Shown here in pieces: positions 50,515 through 63,008 of a stretch of 64,000 nucleotides of DNA. The translations under genes and the position numbers were made by a program. This DNA is from Fasciolopsis buskii. Lineage: Eukaryota; Platyhelminthes; Trematoda; Plagiorchiida; Fasciolidae. The notes below the pieces were generated by a model, which had not been told where the DNA came from, ran no database searches, and saw only the letters and a program-made list of their open reading frames with translations. The DNA is taken from assembly GCA_008360955.1 (NCBI GenBank), contig LUCM01004773.1, positions 38,023 through 102,022 on the forward strand, written 5' to 3'. Position 1 is the first letter of the stretch. Each line of letters starts with the position of its first letter.

Positions 50515-50985
50515 ACTATATAAACGATACAGCTCACTTGAATTCTAATTTGTATTGGTAGGTCATCAATAAACGCGCAGTAGTGTCCTGTGTTCGCCTT
50601 CTCTCTTCCGCTAGCGGGTTAGGCTAGCCGTTCGAATTCTGAGCATTTTTCTGTTCGGTGTGGCTGCTCATTCAAGGAAGCAGTTGTTCCGTTCGACTAC
50701 GGGGCTTGAAGACTCGAGCCAGAACCACTGTTTCCAACCTTAGTGTGTGTTCCTGTCCTGCTAGACCATAGGCTGTGTGCTCCTGTGCTATCGTGCGACG
50801 CTAGTGCTAGTGGTTACATCTTGTGCTTCAGTGTGTGTGTGTGTATCGACCAATCCAACTGGGCAACACAACAATTTTTTACTGTTACAACTCATTGTGT
50901 AGTGAACGCCGAAAAAAACACAAGAGGGCAACCGATTATGAAATCAAGACAAAAAGGGGAGCACTTAGGATCCTGACGAAATAAA
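50515..50985 (+). other. possible LTR or promoter-like stretch
   Basis: ACTATATAAACG (TATA-like) is followed 50 bases later by CATCAATAAACG (poly-A-like), then about 400 bases of GT-rich sequence with a short (GT)n at 50829-50842. The TATA plus poly-A spacing resembles the R-U5 side of a retrotransposon LTR, but no second copy or coding part was found. Confidence 0.22.
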
Positions 50986-51098
50986 CATCGATTATAGAGT
51001 TATTCTAACCCAACCCGTGTTACGTCAGTATTCATAAAGGTCTGGTATATTTCTTCCTCACTGATGAGACCGCGTAAACTCAACTGTAACTCTAGTAT

Positions 51099-51683
51099 NN
51101 NNNNNNNNNNNNNNNNNNNNNNNNNNNNNNNNNNNNNNNNNNNNNNNNNNNNNNNNNNNNNNNNNNNNNNNNNNNNNNNNNNNNNNNNNNNNNNNNNNNN
51201 NNNNNNNNNNNNNNNNNNNNNNNNNNNNNNNNNNNNNNNNNNNNNNNNNNNNNNNNNNNNNNNNNNNNNNNNNNNNNNNNNNNNNNNNNNNNNNNNNNNN
51301 NNNNNNNNNNNNNNNNNNNNNNNNNNNNNNNNNNNNNNNNNNNNNNNNNNNNNNNNNNNNNNNNNNNNNNNNNNNNNNNNNNNNNNNNNNNNNNNNNNNN
51401 NNNNNNNNNNNNNNNNNNNNNNNNNNNNNNNNNNNNNNNNNNNNNNNNNNNNNNNNNNNNNNNNNNNNNNNNNNNNNNNNNNNNNNNNNNNNNNNNNNNN
51501 NNNNNNNNNNNNNNNNNNNNNNNNNNNNNNNNNNNNNNNNNNNNNNNNNNNNNNNNNNNNNNNNNNNNNNNNNNNNNNNNNNNNNNNNNNNNNNNNNNNN
51601 NNNNNNNNNNNNNNNNNNNNNNNNNNNNNNNNNNNNNNNNNNNNNNNNNNNNNNNNNNNNNNNNNNNNNNNNNNNNNNNNNNN
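51099..51683. other. assembly gap, 585 N
   Basis: A run of 585 undetermined bases. The RTE-like endonuclease fragment on the minus strand runs straight into its right edge, so the gap probably contains more of that element. Confidence 0.99.
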
Positions 51684-52110
51684 GACTTCTCACGCAAGAA
51701 TATTCCAACATCCCGATTGGCCCACAGCTTGAGCCGCTTCGTCTCCCAAAGTGGGCGGGAAATATCTTGACGAGACATTTGGCGCAGTTAGTTGAATTAC
51801 TCTACTTGAATCCTGAATTCGTTTTTCACTCACATAGCAGATATCAATCGAAAGTGAGTCCACTGTCAGAGCCAAACACGCCTGGTGGCCAGTCTGCATG
51901 AGAGTGAGCACATTAAAGGAACCGAGATTCGGAGGCTGACGAGACTTGAGAATATGTGAGCTAACAGACTGAAAACTACTTACTAAACTATTTAACAGTG
52001 AACGGTTGCGAGTATCGGGCGTGTAACCAGTGGGGCCACTATGGGTAGGCAGAGGAGACAAAGAGATTGGATTGGAGAGAGAGAAAACAGGTTTGATTAA
52101 AAGAGAGGGA
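51684..52110 (-). mobile_element. RTE-like LINE fragment, start of endonuclease domain
   Basis: The minus strand contains GSFNVLTLMQTGHQACLALT, then SIDICYVSEKRIQDSSRVIQ and LTAPNVSSRYF. This is the opening of the apurinic-like endonuclease of RTE-type elements, where N-V-x-T-L ... G-K/H-Q-x-x-L ... I-D-I-x-x-x-S-E-T-R-I-Q-D carries catalytic residues. Here the T of S-E-T-R is K, as seen in SEKRIQD, while the metal-binding E is kept. The continuation would run into the N gap below 51684. Purine-rich sequence upstream (52060-52130) may be its leader. Confidence 0.8.
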
Positions 52111-54554
52111 ACTGAGTCTGCACTCGTTCACAGGAAATTCCCGTCTCCGAGGGGTAAGTCTTCCAGTATTATCAACAATTCTTCATCATAAAAGAATGTA
52201 CTGGCAAACAGAATAAACAGCACAGAGAATATAACGAGGAAAATTTAACGCATTACTGGGAATGAGATACTCACTTGATGCGAGGGATCGTAGATCAGAA
52301 CAACTTGATTTATTGCTCCCACGGGTAGAAAAGGTGAGTAAGGTGACAGACTTTCTCCTGATGCCGTCAGATTTCGCAAATGTAAGGGCTATTTAGTGAT
52401 AACAAAACATGAGAGAGGAGTCGGATATGCATACATGCAAGTGAATTGTTGTACGGAGGGACATGAAAATAAATGCGTCAGAGCCAGACACCGATCAATT
52501 CCATTAACACATTCATAAGGAAGAGTGTGTAAGCATTCAAACCTGCATCTAGTAGTGTTTAAGTTGATAAAATTCACACTAGTTTCTAGATGAAGTGACA
52601 GTGAACGCTACACAGAAGTCGCATCATAGGCCTTTGTACGATTGGGAACATGCAAAGTTTCGAGTTGCAAATTCACCATCGATAAGCTGAAGAAATTTGA
52701 TGTGAAATATGGAAATAGTGATTCGAACGGATGTGAAAGAGGACTACCAAATGAATTTGTCGCATTAGAGCGAAATATGAAATCCATATAGGGCATGCTG
52801 TGGTCAGAATCAAACGCCGCTGGTCTATAGACATCATTGAGGAACGAGCGCAGTGGAAGGGTTAAGCCTCATAGCCGCCTCAGCCCACGGACACGGAGGG
52901 AGTGGCAGCTGCAACCATGGCCCTAGTATTCGGAGTGGTAAAGAACCATATAAGGTTTCATTACAACATGCCGGGTGTTTTGTCCGCGCTTCGTTTAACC
53001 GACCGCTGACGACGAGTTGACTAGTTCAACTCCAGGCAATTAGTCAAACATTAGTGATTGGTTAATCAACAAGTCAACCACCCTGTAGATTTGATTTTTT
53101 AGATCCAGCTTTGTGTTCGATTCTGGGTGGATAAATGCCGAAGATCTACCAGCAAATGTAGGGTTTTTTGGAAGCTACTGAACACATGCGCATAAGATTC
53201 AATTTGAGGTTACATAAAGAGATTGCAGTACATAATGGGACTAAGAAGACCGAAATGCTTACAAATGACGCTTTCTATTTGTATAACACGGAGGACAGAG
53301 AAAGAACTATTGTCGATGTGTCGAAACTGCAACGAATTTTTTCCCATTACCAATAGTCACCTTATCACACTAGTGATTTATCTAGGAATGGACACAGTGC
53401 AACACTGACGCAACAAGCTTCTGACTAGAAATCACCAGTTCGTTTTTGTTTGTCTCTGTTCATACTATAGTCGTGATAACAGATATGGGATATGGAACAA
53501 TAATGAAACAGCTGAGGTCTTAACTTCGCAAAGCGATGACACCAAACCAAGCTTCTCTTATCCTACTTCTGGTAACTAGGCCGGTGGCAGCGAAGATGAC
53601 CATCATATGAATGAAGGTCATAACTTGCTTTCCCTTACGCCGTTTTATGCACGGATGGAATGATAAACAAGGTTATGAAGTTAACTGATAACTTTGAAAT
53701 CCTTAGAGTTATGGATGTCCCCATATGCGGGAACGGTCGCCCTCCTACTTCGATGGGTACATTTCCGCCATGAAGTGGTAAATAAGATCTAAAGATGAGC
53801 CCAACCAAGAAACTTGTGTGATGATGATCGTCAGTTTGCACAACTTTACAAGATGGTTGATGCAGTAATGTCACAAATCGAAGCATTCAACCAACAACAA
53901 TAAGAAGCACTGAACAGAGTGTTGGCCATCATCGACGTTGACCCACCACGTCTCGACAAAGGTTAGACTCTGGAGTGAACAATAGGGGATCGAACATCAC
54001 AGTCAAAAGCTCATCCAATTTGGCCGCTTGACATTATCATGCACTGCGAATGGTTCTTGTGAATTCCGTTAAAGCAGCTGCACAGTGGACACACTCACGG
54101 TTTTAAGGATAGGCCCAGAAGTAATGCTGATTAGAATGCATTTGCTAGATCTAGCATCCTGTCTCCAAATACCTCAACATGGTCGGGTGCGGGCCTCTGA
54201 GGCTCAGGCTCAGAATTGTCTACTCACTTTGAACGCCTCATAAACAGCTTGTGCTGAACACGTCCTACGCACTGAATCCTCCGGGCGGAGCTTTTCCCAC
54301 TAAAGTGCAGAGGCGGATCCGAATTCCCAATGTTCAGCGTCGGGTTGACTGATACTCGATAATCAATCTGAGAGAAGATAGCCAGACCGTGATTCAAAAC
54401 TAATCACGGGAGCTTGGCGAAGCATACGGCTGTAAACTCACCAGCTTCTGTAGCGAAAGGGTGTGATAGACACCGAGGATGTTAGTCCTCATTCGAAGAT
54501 CGTATAAAATCAGCAGTCATTCACCAGTTCCAGATGGGTTACAAGATCCTCTGA

Positions 54555-54712
54555 TCGTCTTACGGCCTTTTGGGTTAAATTGCTTAATTAAGGGTTTGAG
54601 GTAGGGTCTTTTAAGTCAATCCAGCTGGTATCCAGCTTACAGAAGGATCTTGGATTCCGCTCAATAACCGATGATGCGCAGGTGGAGAATAAAGAAACTA
54701 TCACGTGTAGTG
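54555..54712 (+). repeat. LINE 3'-end-like repeat, copy B
   Basis: This is a diverged partner of 44835-45015. It shares the blocks TTTTGGGTTAAA, AGGGTCTTTTAAGTCAA, CCAGCTTACAGAAGGATC and AACTATCAC in the same order and spacing. No reading frame is recognisable. Confidence 0.45.
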
Positions 54713-55869
54713 AACTGTACACATTGGTTTATTTTTCCTGGCTCTTTCTTACCCATTGTTTTCGTCGTTCGCCATTTTTTCACCCATGGCCTGTACACGG
54801 ATTTGTGAAGATATAAATATAAACATCATACCATGGAAATATTATTACGGTATTGGGGGTATAGGTGGCCATTTCACATCAGATTGAGAAAATAGTTTAT
54901 AAGTTGGAATAGAACAGGGTCACCAATACAACAACAAACAGAATCAATCCTGAACCAATTAAGTTTTCAATTCCAGTAATAGGGGATTAGTTACACAGCA
55001 AACGATTCAATGTCAGGAGGTGCACAAACCGGATGAGTTGTATTGCAAAAAACCTGTTGCTAGGATTATCTGACATTCATTTGCTGAACAAGGCGAATAA
55101 AACTATGTCCATGTGTGGAGTTGAATATTTGCGTCAAATATTAATACTCGGACTGGAGGAAGTGGAACATTAAGCGTATGCTCGATCCACAAACAATTTT
55201 ATTTGACATCATCATTACTACGACTTGCTGTTCACCAAACTGTTTTGACAGAGCCAAAAGAGTGATGGAGACGTTTGCTTCGCCTTCGGCTCGTCAATCG
55301 ATAATTGCTTCTATCTCCTATTTCCGATAGGTATAGAGAAAACAACCAAATTAAACAGACAAATGCTCGTTCATATTGCTTTTGTGGTCTACATTTAATG
55401 ATCGATCAGTACGCAGAGGAATTCAGCCTATCGGTACTACCAGATGTTTTCATGAGGCTTTTTTCGCTCACTTAATCGACCGACCTGTTTGGTGCGATGT
55501 CGCCGAATTCGCGTTGAGTCCTGACCACCCTACACAAATCACGAAGATTTTAGACATATTCAGTCGAAATGTTCGTTCTCGTGGGGGGTACGCTTCTTTA
55601 CTCGTTATTGCTGACTCCAAACAGCTGAGAAAACACTGCCGGATCATACTGCTCAATCCTCAAGCTAGCATCAACATCGTTATCATCACACAGATACCTT
55701 TTCAGATTTTCAAAATCAACTGTCACTGCCGAACACGAGCTCACTTTCGTTATGTGGATTCATATATTTCGAGCAGTCCCGACATGGTTCTTTAGAAGGT
55801 TTGTCAGCTACAATAAATTAATGTCTGCAAGGAAATAAAAGCAGCTTTAACAGTAATGGTATTGCTAAT

Positions 55870-56032
55870 TTTAAGTCTTTTATTTGCCATATAAGCCGAA
55901 AAAATATTTCTGGAAGAGGCCGCAAAAATGGAAGTTGGTAGCCAAATGGGGAATTTGTTTGGCGATGGAGATTCGAACAATTGACCTTCACGTCTAAGCG
56001 TCATAACCCTGTTCATTTGAGTTTTGGGGACG
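55870..56032 (-). repeat. tRNA-headed SINE, copy 5 (reverse, diverged)
   Basis: Reading the minus strand: a diverged head CAAATGAACAGGGTTATGAC is followed by a B box TTGTTCGAATCTCC and a body containing CATTTGGCTACCAACTTCCA. The 3' part GCCTCTTCCAGAAATATT and a tail with AAATAAAAGACTTAAA follow. It is older than copies 2-4. Confidence 0.7.
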
Positions 56033-58019
56033 CAGCAGCAAGTTCGTGCCGAAGAAGCTCGATGAGTTACACAAAAATTCAAGTCTAGAGGCTTGCCGAG
56101 AAGTAAATTGCATTACAGATGTTCTGAGAATTCCGAACTGGTCTTCCATCGTTGGCATTTCAACGTTGGCATATTTGGATTTCATGACGCACCGAAAGCT
56201 ACGCCAAACAAAATTCGTATTTACAAACTGATAACAAAATCTTGCACAATGCCTGACGATCCACCCGGTATTACGCACAACCAGTTGTCTGTCCCGCTGA
56301 CACTTTCTGTCAGAGTATTCTACAGGTATCTGACGCTATGACCGACTACGCACCCGGTCGGTCAGGAAATGAATGCAAATAGCCACACGGTTCTGTTTCT
56401 GATAACAGCGGCCGTAAAACCACAGTAAACTAAACCTTTCTAGGCGTCAATGACCCACGTGTTTAGTTGGCCACTGTCTCATTGGGTAGTTCCTAGCACG
56501 TGTACATTGTGTGTGAAGGTCGGTTTAACAAATGTGATTGTAAACTGTAAATACTCCGAACAGTGCAACTAATGCGATGTGTGTGAGCCATCAATTTGGT
56601 CAAATACCAAGAATAAACGGTGTTGCCAAACTACAGATTAGACTGCGAGAAGGAATCCGTCAGCCGAAAACTAATAGGCACGGTAAGAAGTCAACCAGCT
56701 GAGCACTTTAGCGCTGATACACACGTCGTGCCGGTTAGCATTAATTGGTCCGTCATAGATCGAATTAAATCACGATCAACAATTCAGTGCACTTTCAGCT
56801 ACATTAATCCTCAGAATGAAACTGTTATTTTGAACATGGTGTGGAGCAAAGAACTCGCCATGAGAATTCTGTGCCCAGACGCCGTGGTACATAGCAAAAC
56901 TACTGCAATCTATGGTGTTCGAGGAAGATAACCAGTCGATCAATATCATAGCACTACCTCCTTACTTCGTTAGTAAATATTTATGGTGTCGGGAAACTTC
57001 TAACTAGCTAGATATGAGCCCTTAGATCGGATGCAATCCAGTAAGTGATTCAGTTGAACAGAACCCCAAAAGACTGCGAATCCTTATGACTCCTCTTCAC
57101 ACATCCGCGTTCGCGCGGGGACGAACGGAGAGCAGAGTTTGTCAGGATGATAACCAGATTTTGTGACCGCGAACTATCTTAGCTGATCAAATGTTCACGT
57201 GCATCTTGGCAAGAAGAATTTCGATTCCGATAGAAAAAATAATTTGCCAACAAGGATACATCATTTTCACACCTCTCATCAGATTAGCAAAATGAAAAGT
57301 CAAAGTTGATTTCTGTTAGCACAATAAATACTAATCATAAGAACGAAGTGATAATCCCAGGATCCTGTATTTGTCATCTGAGATGAGTATCAACAGTCTG
57401 ATCACAATAATATCAACCTCGAGTACCGAATAGGTCGGTACTTCTATAATCACAGTTTCATTTCACGCGAATCTGTCGAGTATTTTTTCGACAGTATGCA
57501 GAGTTGGGTCTCAGTCCGAAAATCAGAAACCGTGGCAATTCTAGCAAGATGGGTGCATTAGTGTTTTATCGGCCCACCGCACGCAGGCATAACATGGGAC
57601 CGGAATTGTCGGTGGGCGGGATACACACAGTCAACCAGAGATAAGGATGGAACAGCTAGGCTCTTTAAAGATCTTGGGAATGTGAAAATATGATAGCTAT
57701 GGCTTTCAAAAAGGAATGGAAGTTGTCGTCAAATAGAATACGGGAATCAATCTTGTTGTATTATCTGAGCATACTATTCTGTTCTTCTATTCATTACGAT
57801 CGCATGCACGTACTAGTTCGCGGTCGTTAAAACCTAGAGGATAAAAGATTGAACGCTTTCTTCATCTGTCATATTATCCATTTTGTTAACTCTTAGCCGG
57901 AACCATGTGACTTTGGAGCGATGAATGAGATTGTTTGTTCACAATGCAAGCGAACGTGATAGCTTTTGTCAATTTTCCTCTCTGTCGTGCGTTTCACGTG
58001 AGATTTCGTTACGTATACG

Positions 58020-58043
58020 AACACACACACACACACACACACA
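58020..58043. repeat. (CA)n microsatellite
   Basis: A perfect ACACAC tract is followed by CATG repeats. Other short dinucleotide tracts lie at 4908-4926 (GT), 24090-24108 (TA), 25426-25440 (GA) and 36032-36048 (TA). Confidence 0.9.
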
Positions 58044-58199
58044 TGCATGCATGCACATATGCGTGTACCACAAATGCTGATAGATCAAGCATGGGGATCA
58101 AGAAATTGTCAGGATTGTCTAACACTGGGAGGCCCGGTACTACGCGCAATGCATCACGATTCAACGTAAACTTGAAGAAATCTTGCTCTGGGAGGGGGA

Positions 58200-58705
58200 A
58201 ACGAATAGTCGTGTGTTGAACAAGCTGTTTCGGAGATCTGACTAGTTAGAAATCAAATCACAAATTAACAAAATTTTTGTTTCGGAATTAGATTTAGAAA
58301 AAATTTAAAAATTAAAAGGTGTCGTCATTTTGAAATTGTGTGCGTTCATGAACGGATGGACAACAAAACAGAGAAAATGGAAGTAAGCTCGAAAAAATAT
58401 ACAGCAATTGAAGAATGACAGGTCAGGAGCAACGGGCCATTTTGCATGTTTTCCAGACTGCACTTGGAAGGTCAGCAAAAGAAACAAGAGTAGAATAAAT
58501 CGCAAATAAAAGATATGATAGTATTTTACGATTAGTGTTGTTCTTGATCTCACACCTCTGGTGATACGCATACCTTTGTATTGTGATTCGATTATTTTTG
58601 TCAAATGTAGTGATGAGGCGTGAAACGAGGGCAATTGCGAATACTTGTGTACATACAGAGTGCAATCATTAGAATATTGGGAAAATAGGCATCCGAAGAA
58701 CTCAC
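58200..58705 (-). other. GGA intron or 3' flank, ear end not located
   Basis: The donor at 58706 is phase 0, so at least one more exon must follow to complete the ear. On the minus strand from here down to about 56 kb I see no reading frame resembling the end of a GAE domain. The last exon may be far away, very short or masked by divergence. Confidence 0.4.
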
Positions 58706-59150
58706 CTTATTCACAGCAAATCGCATCAACAACTCGGTTACGGGAAGCGCACTACGATTCATCACGACTGCGACAAACACGGAAACATCCGGCGACGGCC
58801 GGTTTCCGGCATAATGTAAATCCAGTTGGACACCACTACAATTCGGCTTGGTTGAATCGTCAGGATAAAGACGAACAGGATCGTGAATTCGCGGATGTGG
58901 TTCAATAGCGGACAGTTGCACGTCGAGAGTGGAGAGGTCCACGGGAGCGATGATGTTCGTGGAAGCAGTAGACTGATGCGCTGGTGAAGTCTCAGTCGAT
59001 GTGGCATCAAGAGTCGGGATAAGTGGAATATCGGCGAGCCCGTTCAATTGAAACTGATCAGGTCGCTTTAGTGAGTCATTTACACTGGAATGATTGTCGG
59101 ATATAAAAGCTGTTCCTGTTGTTGAGGATGACTTGCCAGATGTTGCGATG
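58706..59150 (-). CDS. GGA: GGA-like clathrin adaptor, exon with first half of GAE ear
   Basis: Seen: the acceptor is CTTCCAACCTTACACAG, and the first base completes the codon left open by the previous donor (phase 2). The exon ends at AATAAG/GTGAGT in phase 0. About 100 residues of Ser/Thr/Pro-rich linker are followed by GVQLDLHYAGNRPSPDVSVF and VAVVMNRSALPVTELLMRFA-VNK. This matches the gamma-adaptin-ear fold of GGAs (pattern G-F-x-I-L-F-H-F-A ... D-V-L-V-V-V-V-S-M-x-N-x-A-x-x-P-I ... A-V-P-K). In the family, the ear binds accessory proteins with short aromatic/acidic peptides. The exon stops midway through the ear; the remaining 60-70 residues were not found downstream within the window. 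The spacing DVxVxVxVVxNxxxLPV favours GGA over AP-1 gamma. Confidence 0.75.
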
Positions 59151-59557
59151 CTGTGTAAGGTTGGAAGAGTTTAATCGGAAGTACATTAACAAGGATGTGT
59201 AAATGTGCGTTGAGCCAAACAGTTTAGCTCACGTCAGGGATTACAACCACTAACGTTCCACTGATTTGCTCTGTTTTTGGTTGCTACGTCACACTACTGT
59301 TTACTCAAAATGGGAGCGAACGGGAAATACTAGATCATATTCAAAGCAATAATTTGAAGAATTACGTCAAATGCAGGCGGGAAGTACACCAACGTAATGG
59401 AGACTACCTTTGCATCAATCAGAACTTGAAGTTACTAAAGAGAAGTTTAGTGAAAATTTTATTTGCGAACTGCGATTAGCCCAACAAAAGCAGACAGAAA
59501 AACAATACATGAGAGTAGGTGAGCTTGGGTGTGAGGAATAAGGTACTTTTGACTCAC
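59151..59557 (-). other. intron of the GGA-like gene
   Basis: This 407-base intron lies between the phase-2 donor AC/GTGAGT and the acceptor ACACAG. It holds no repeat or reading frame that I recognise. Confidence 0.65.
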
Positions 59558-59789
59558 GTGTTGAATCCAAGCATTTGGCGACCCAAGGTGTCTAGATCGT
59601 CAAACAACTGAGCTTTGGTCGCATTGTCCGAAGCCGCATTTGTCGAGCTCGGGGAAGCACGTACGAAGGGATTGTAACACGGCTGGTTGGCAGCTTGCGA
59701 TGGTGTCCGGTTTTTAACAGTAGTTGTTGAAACTGAACCGGTCTGCTTTATGGGGTTAGCAGACGAAACAGGATGAAGACAGGCCGCTG
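59558..59789 (-). CDS. GGA: GGA-like clathrin adaptor, hinge exon
   Basis: Seen: this exon has an acceptor with a good pyrimidine tract (TTCTTTCGTTCTGCAG) and an AC/GTGAGT donor. It needs two bases at its start, which is what the phase-1 donor at 63009 leaves, so the two exons splice in frame. The protein is a low-complexity Ser/Thr/Asn/Pro hinge ending in AQLFDDLDTLGRQMLGFNT. That ending resembles the hinge signature LDELDLLGKTLL of animal GGAs, just before the ear linker. The acceptor is a tandem NAGNAG (CAGCAG), so use of the second site would drop one alanine. The 3.2 kb intron to the previous exon could hide a further phase-matched exon, but none was recognised. Confidence 0.7.
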
Positions 59790-62700
59790 CTGCAGAACGA
59801 AAGAAGGGGGGGTCGGAAGATTGGAATTTTTGAAACCAGTTGGGATGTTGCAATCAGACTGTAAACGACCCATTGCGCTAGAAAAAAAGACACCAAAGAA
59901 ATCTGAAATTCTTACTCCATATCTCTAACACAGTGAGTTTGGGTATTGAAGCATTCAAGCATCTAATTTTAGGTCTACTTGAGGGGCATTACACGAGTGA
60001 CAGTGGCAACCAAATCAACAATTTTCAAACTTGAAGAAAGAAATGGATAAGGAAAAAAGACTATCCGCCCCCACCGAAAAACGTTGTTTACAGTGGCTGA
60101 GACATTTTTAGGTTAGGCGAAACTACTTTCCTTTTGAGTTATATTGACTCTTTTTATTTACCCCCAATCAATCTTGCTGACTTAATAAAGAATTAAGATT
60201 CTTTCGTCAGAGTCTGTTAGTGATGTGCCTTTCGTATGACAAAAAATTACTCGCTAATAAGTGACAAGCATACAACACCATGCGAAAAAGTGGCAAAAAC
60301 TCACTCAGGCTGTTGTTATGCTTTTCAATGATCGTTCCAAATGATCTTATCATGCATCTACGCGTTTCACCTTCGGTTACGTACTCCTTCGCATAGATGC
60401 CCATAGAAACTCGATTGTTCCTTCTTCAGCCCGAATTCTAACCAATCGGGGACGTTTTAGCCAACTGTCTTAGTAACGTTTATACCCGAACACCATTTTA
60501 CTGATGTTGTGACGGTATGATAAATGCACTCAACATGTGATGCACTGCCAGATTGCGGATAGGAAAACAAAACCAAATTCCCATTTAGTCGTAAGGCGGA
60601 CTTATGCCCATCGAACAAGCCACGACGGGGTTGAGAAAGTGGTGGGGTTTCGCCTTGCAAGGCTTCATCTCGCGTTGCTACAAGACGTGGCCGGTATTAT
60701 TGACTAATAAAATAGGATCGTGGCATTTTTCTCCTTCGGATAGAATGCCGTACATTAAGTGGAAAAATAGCGAAACTTCTCGGTCACAAAAGATAGAGTT
60801 TGCAACATCCACCTGTGAAATTCTTAACAAAAGACAACCTGGAACCGTAAAAAGGCATGATCATCGTTCAGAAATTATCCGTTCAAATGAAAAGTACATT
60901 TGACAAATTCATGGAATATGGAAATTAAGAATATCCATCCAATTTAGTGCCCAAGTGGTGGTGATGTATTGAAGAACTTCCGAGATATAGACCGACTATA
61001 GGCACGTCCTGTGGGGAGTGAACGATGAAGAAAAACGTCCGAAAAAAGACAAATTACTTGTAACAATTGTCAATTTCAACCGCTAGTCAACCGGAACGAT
61101 AATACATGTATCTACGAGCTGGGAATGATTACAATAACACTTGTCGTGTAAGATTACTTCGATCGCAGAGTAGGCGTTTGGATTTGAGCCCAAAAGATGG
61201 GAAGGATTGAGCAGGTGGGAAAAATAACAATCTTCAGAGCTTAAAAAACGCTGTAACAAAACTTGGGACGATTTCCTATTGGCTCATAGGCAGTATGTTA
61301 GAAGAGTCGGATCTGCTGAGTCGGTCATTGGCGTAGACTGCAGGTACTGATTTATATAGTTTACTTCCGTTCAGGTTTTACAATCACTAATGAATTTCAA
61401 ATTCATCACGCACATGTACTCGATCGGAGTCAATAGGTGGAGGCATTCTTAGGTGGTCTGTGTATGTATACGAGGATAGTTACATACTGAAATGCATAAA
61501 GCAAAATTTCGGTTTTACCACTATAAACACTGATACAGATTTTAAGTAACAGGATATAATATAGGTTGTGCGGTAGTTTGAACCCGGCCTTGGAACACAA
61601 ACATATGGGTAAATTGTGTCACCCTGTTGCGAATGTGCATGCACTCACAACGATTCAGACAGCGGTGAGGTAGTCCTGGACAGCCAAGCGAATATGGTTG
61701 CTCTTACTGAGATGACGGTCATCAGTTCCCTTAGGCTAACGGACTAAAAGCACAACAATACCGGAGTGAATGGCCATATTTGACCTCGGTCCCTAAAGGG
61801 TTGGCAGGACGAAGACCTCTAACGGCCAAAACAACAGTCAATAGATTAAATTATGGCTGATGCGAATGGATCGGTTGGTGTTTTACGGGAATTAGCCTGA
61901 AGAAGGACCACAACAGTCGGAAACCTTTTGAGCCCGCACACTATGGTAAAAGGGAAAACTGATACGCGTTTACAGCCAGGGAACATGACATTGCAAATAC
62001 TATCCGTAGTTAAAGATTCAAACTTCGAGATTGAATAACCTTGTACTGCAATTTGAAAACCAAGCTCCACAATCAACCAATTGCACATGACTTCAAAACT
62101 GCAACCTAAGGCTATTAAACTGCGATATTCCATGCCTAAACTACGAGAGAAAAAAATTTCAAAATTGTCATCACTGCAGAAAGAGCCAGAAAATTTGGAA
62201 CAGTTGTGCGTTGCCAATCCGATTCAAATTGGTCGTACATGCGCGAATCAGATCTTGCAACTCCCGAGTAGCAAGGGTACTATATAAGAGCTTCGTTTTT
62301 TATACTCCATCATTAGACTCGAACAGCAAGGCAGCCTTTCGAGGCTATAGCACACATCTTTACTAGATTCACAAGTAAACACGAAGCAAAAGGTGACAAC
62401 TGCGGTCGGAGTCCGTGGCCAGTAAATGACTGTCAATGTAACAAGTATGCCACAGACTACCAAATCCGTTTTAATCATTAAACCAGATTGATACGTTTGC
62501 TCGGCTTCGAGTTACGGTAGTTCTCTGATTTGATACTTGCAAGCGCTTCAAAAGATCGCTAGCTCAACACACTAAACTACCACAGAGGATCGGTATTCCG
62601 ACGGTAGATGAGTGTCCATCTGACTTCTCAATCCGACTCAGCGCTGCCGAAACGAGCGCTTCACGATTAACACTAATTATTTTCACTAGTCAAAATGCAA

Positions 62701-63008
62701 GAAAGCACTATAAGGAGTAGAGTGGAGCATACTGCCAAAAGAAGGCGAATTAACTGCGCCATGGTTTATCACTCTCAACCGATGTAAAATAGACCTGTCC
62801 ATGGAGTACGGATTCATGCACATACGCACGCACACAAGCCGCAATCGAGTCTCGTTTGGAGCAAGGTGGATTTGTATTGAAGCTGATGGGTGCTAACAAG
62901 CGAAACTAAAGCGTTGTGCTGCGTGGATTCTATGGACCACAAGGATGAGTTGAACGCTGATATCGAATAATGAATCACTTTGAATATACATTGGGGAAAA
63001 GCACTCAC
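59790..63008 (-). other. large intron of the GGA-like gene
   Basis: This 3.2 kb stretch runs between two phase-matched exons. It contains one copy of a dispersed repeat (about 60340-60470, also near 11.85-12.0 kb). There are no other recognisable genes. A minus-strand frame at 62248-62478 with a hydrophobic start was considered and rejected. Confidence 0.55.
60340..60470 (-). repeat. dispersed repeat with shared minus-strand frame, copy B
   Basis: This is the partner of 11800-12015. Similarity on the plus strand runs through CGCATAGATGCCCATAGAAA and AACCAATCGGGGAC. It lies in the large intron of the GGA-like gene. Confidence 0.42.

Larger units (their letters stand above)
46771..51098. other. 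no host gene recognised
   Basis: It holds a partial foldback arm at 47.7 kb and an LTR-like stretch at 50.5 kb. A minus-strand frame near 48685-48825 reads NVTLNSGNGIKIFGMDPNLL but has no family match or clear splice sites. Confidence 0.35.
52111..58199. other. no host gene recognised
   Basis: Apart from the SINE at 55.9 kb and the repeat at 54.6 kb, frames are short. The 139-codon frame at 55376-55795 has no recognised family. Confidence 0.4.

Noticed and set aside
53770..54000. Possible start of an LTR-retrotransposon gag protein
   Set aside because: Only a Gln-rich stretch with an in-frame stop is visible, and no capsid or zinc-knuckle motif follows.
55376..55795. 139-codon plus-strand frame
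   Set aside because: No recognised motif, and the opposite strand is also open over part of it; no splice or poly-A support.
62248..62478. Minus-strand frame with hydrophobic start and several cysteines, a possible small secreted protein
   Set aside because: It lies inside the GGA-like intron on the same strand, with no promoter or poly-A signal seen; a hydrophobic start alone is weak evidence.
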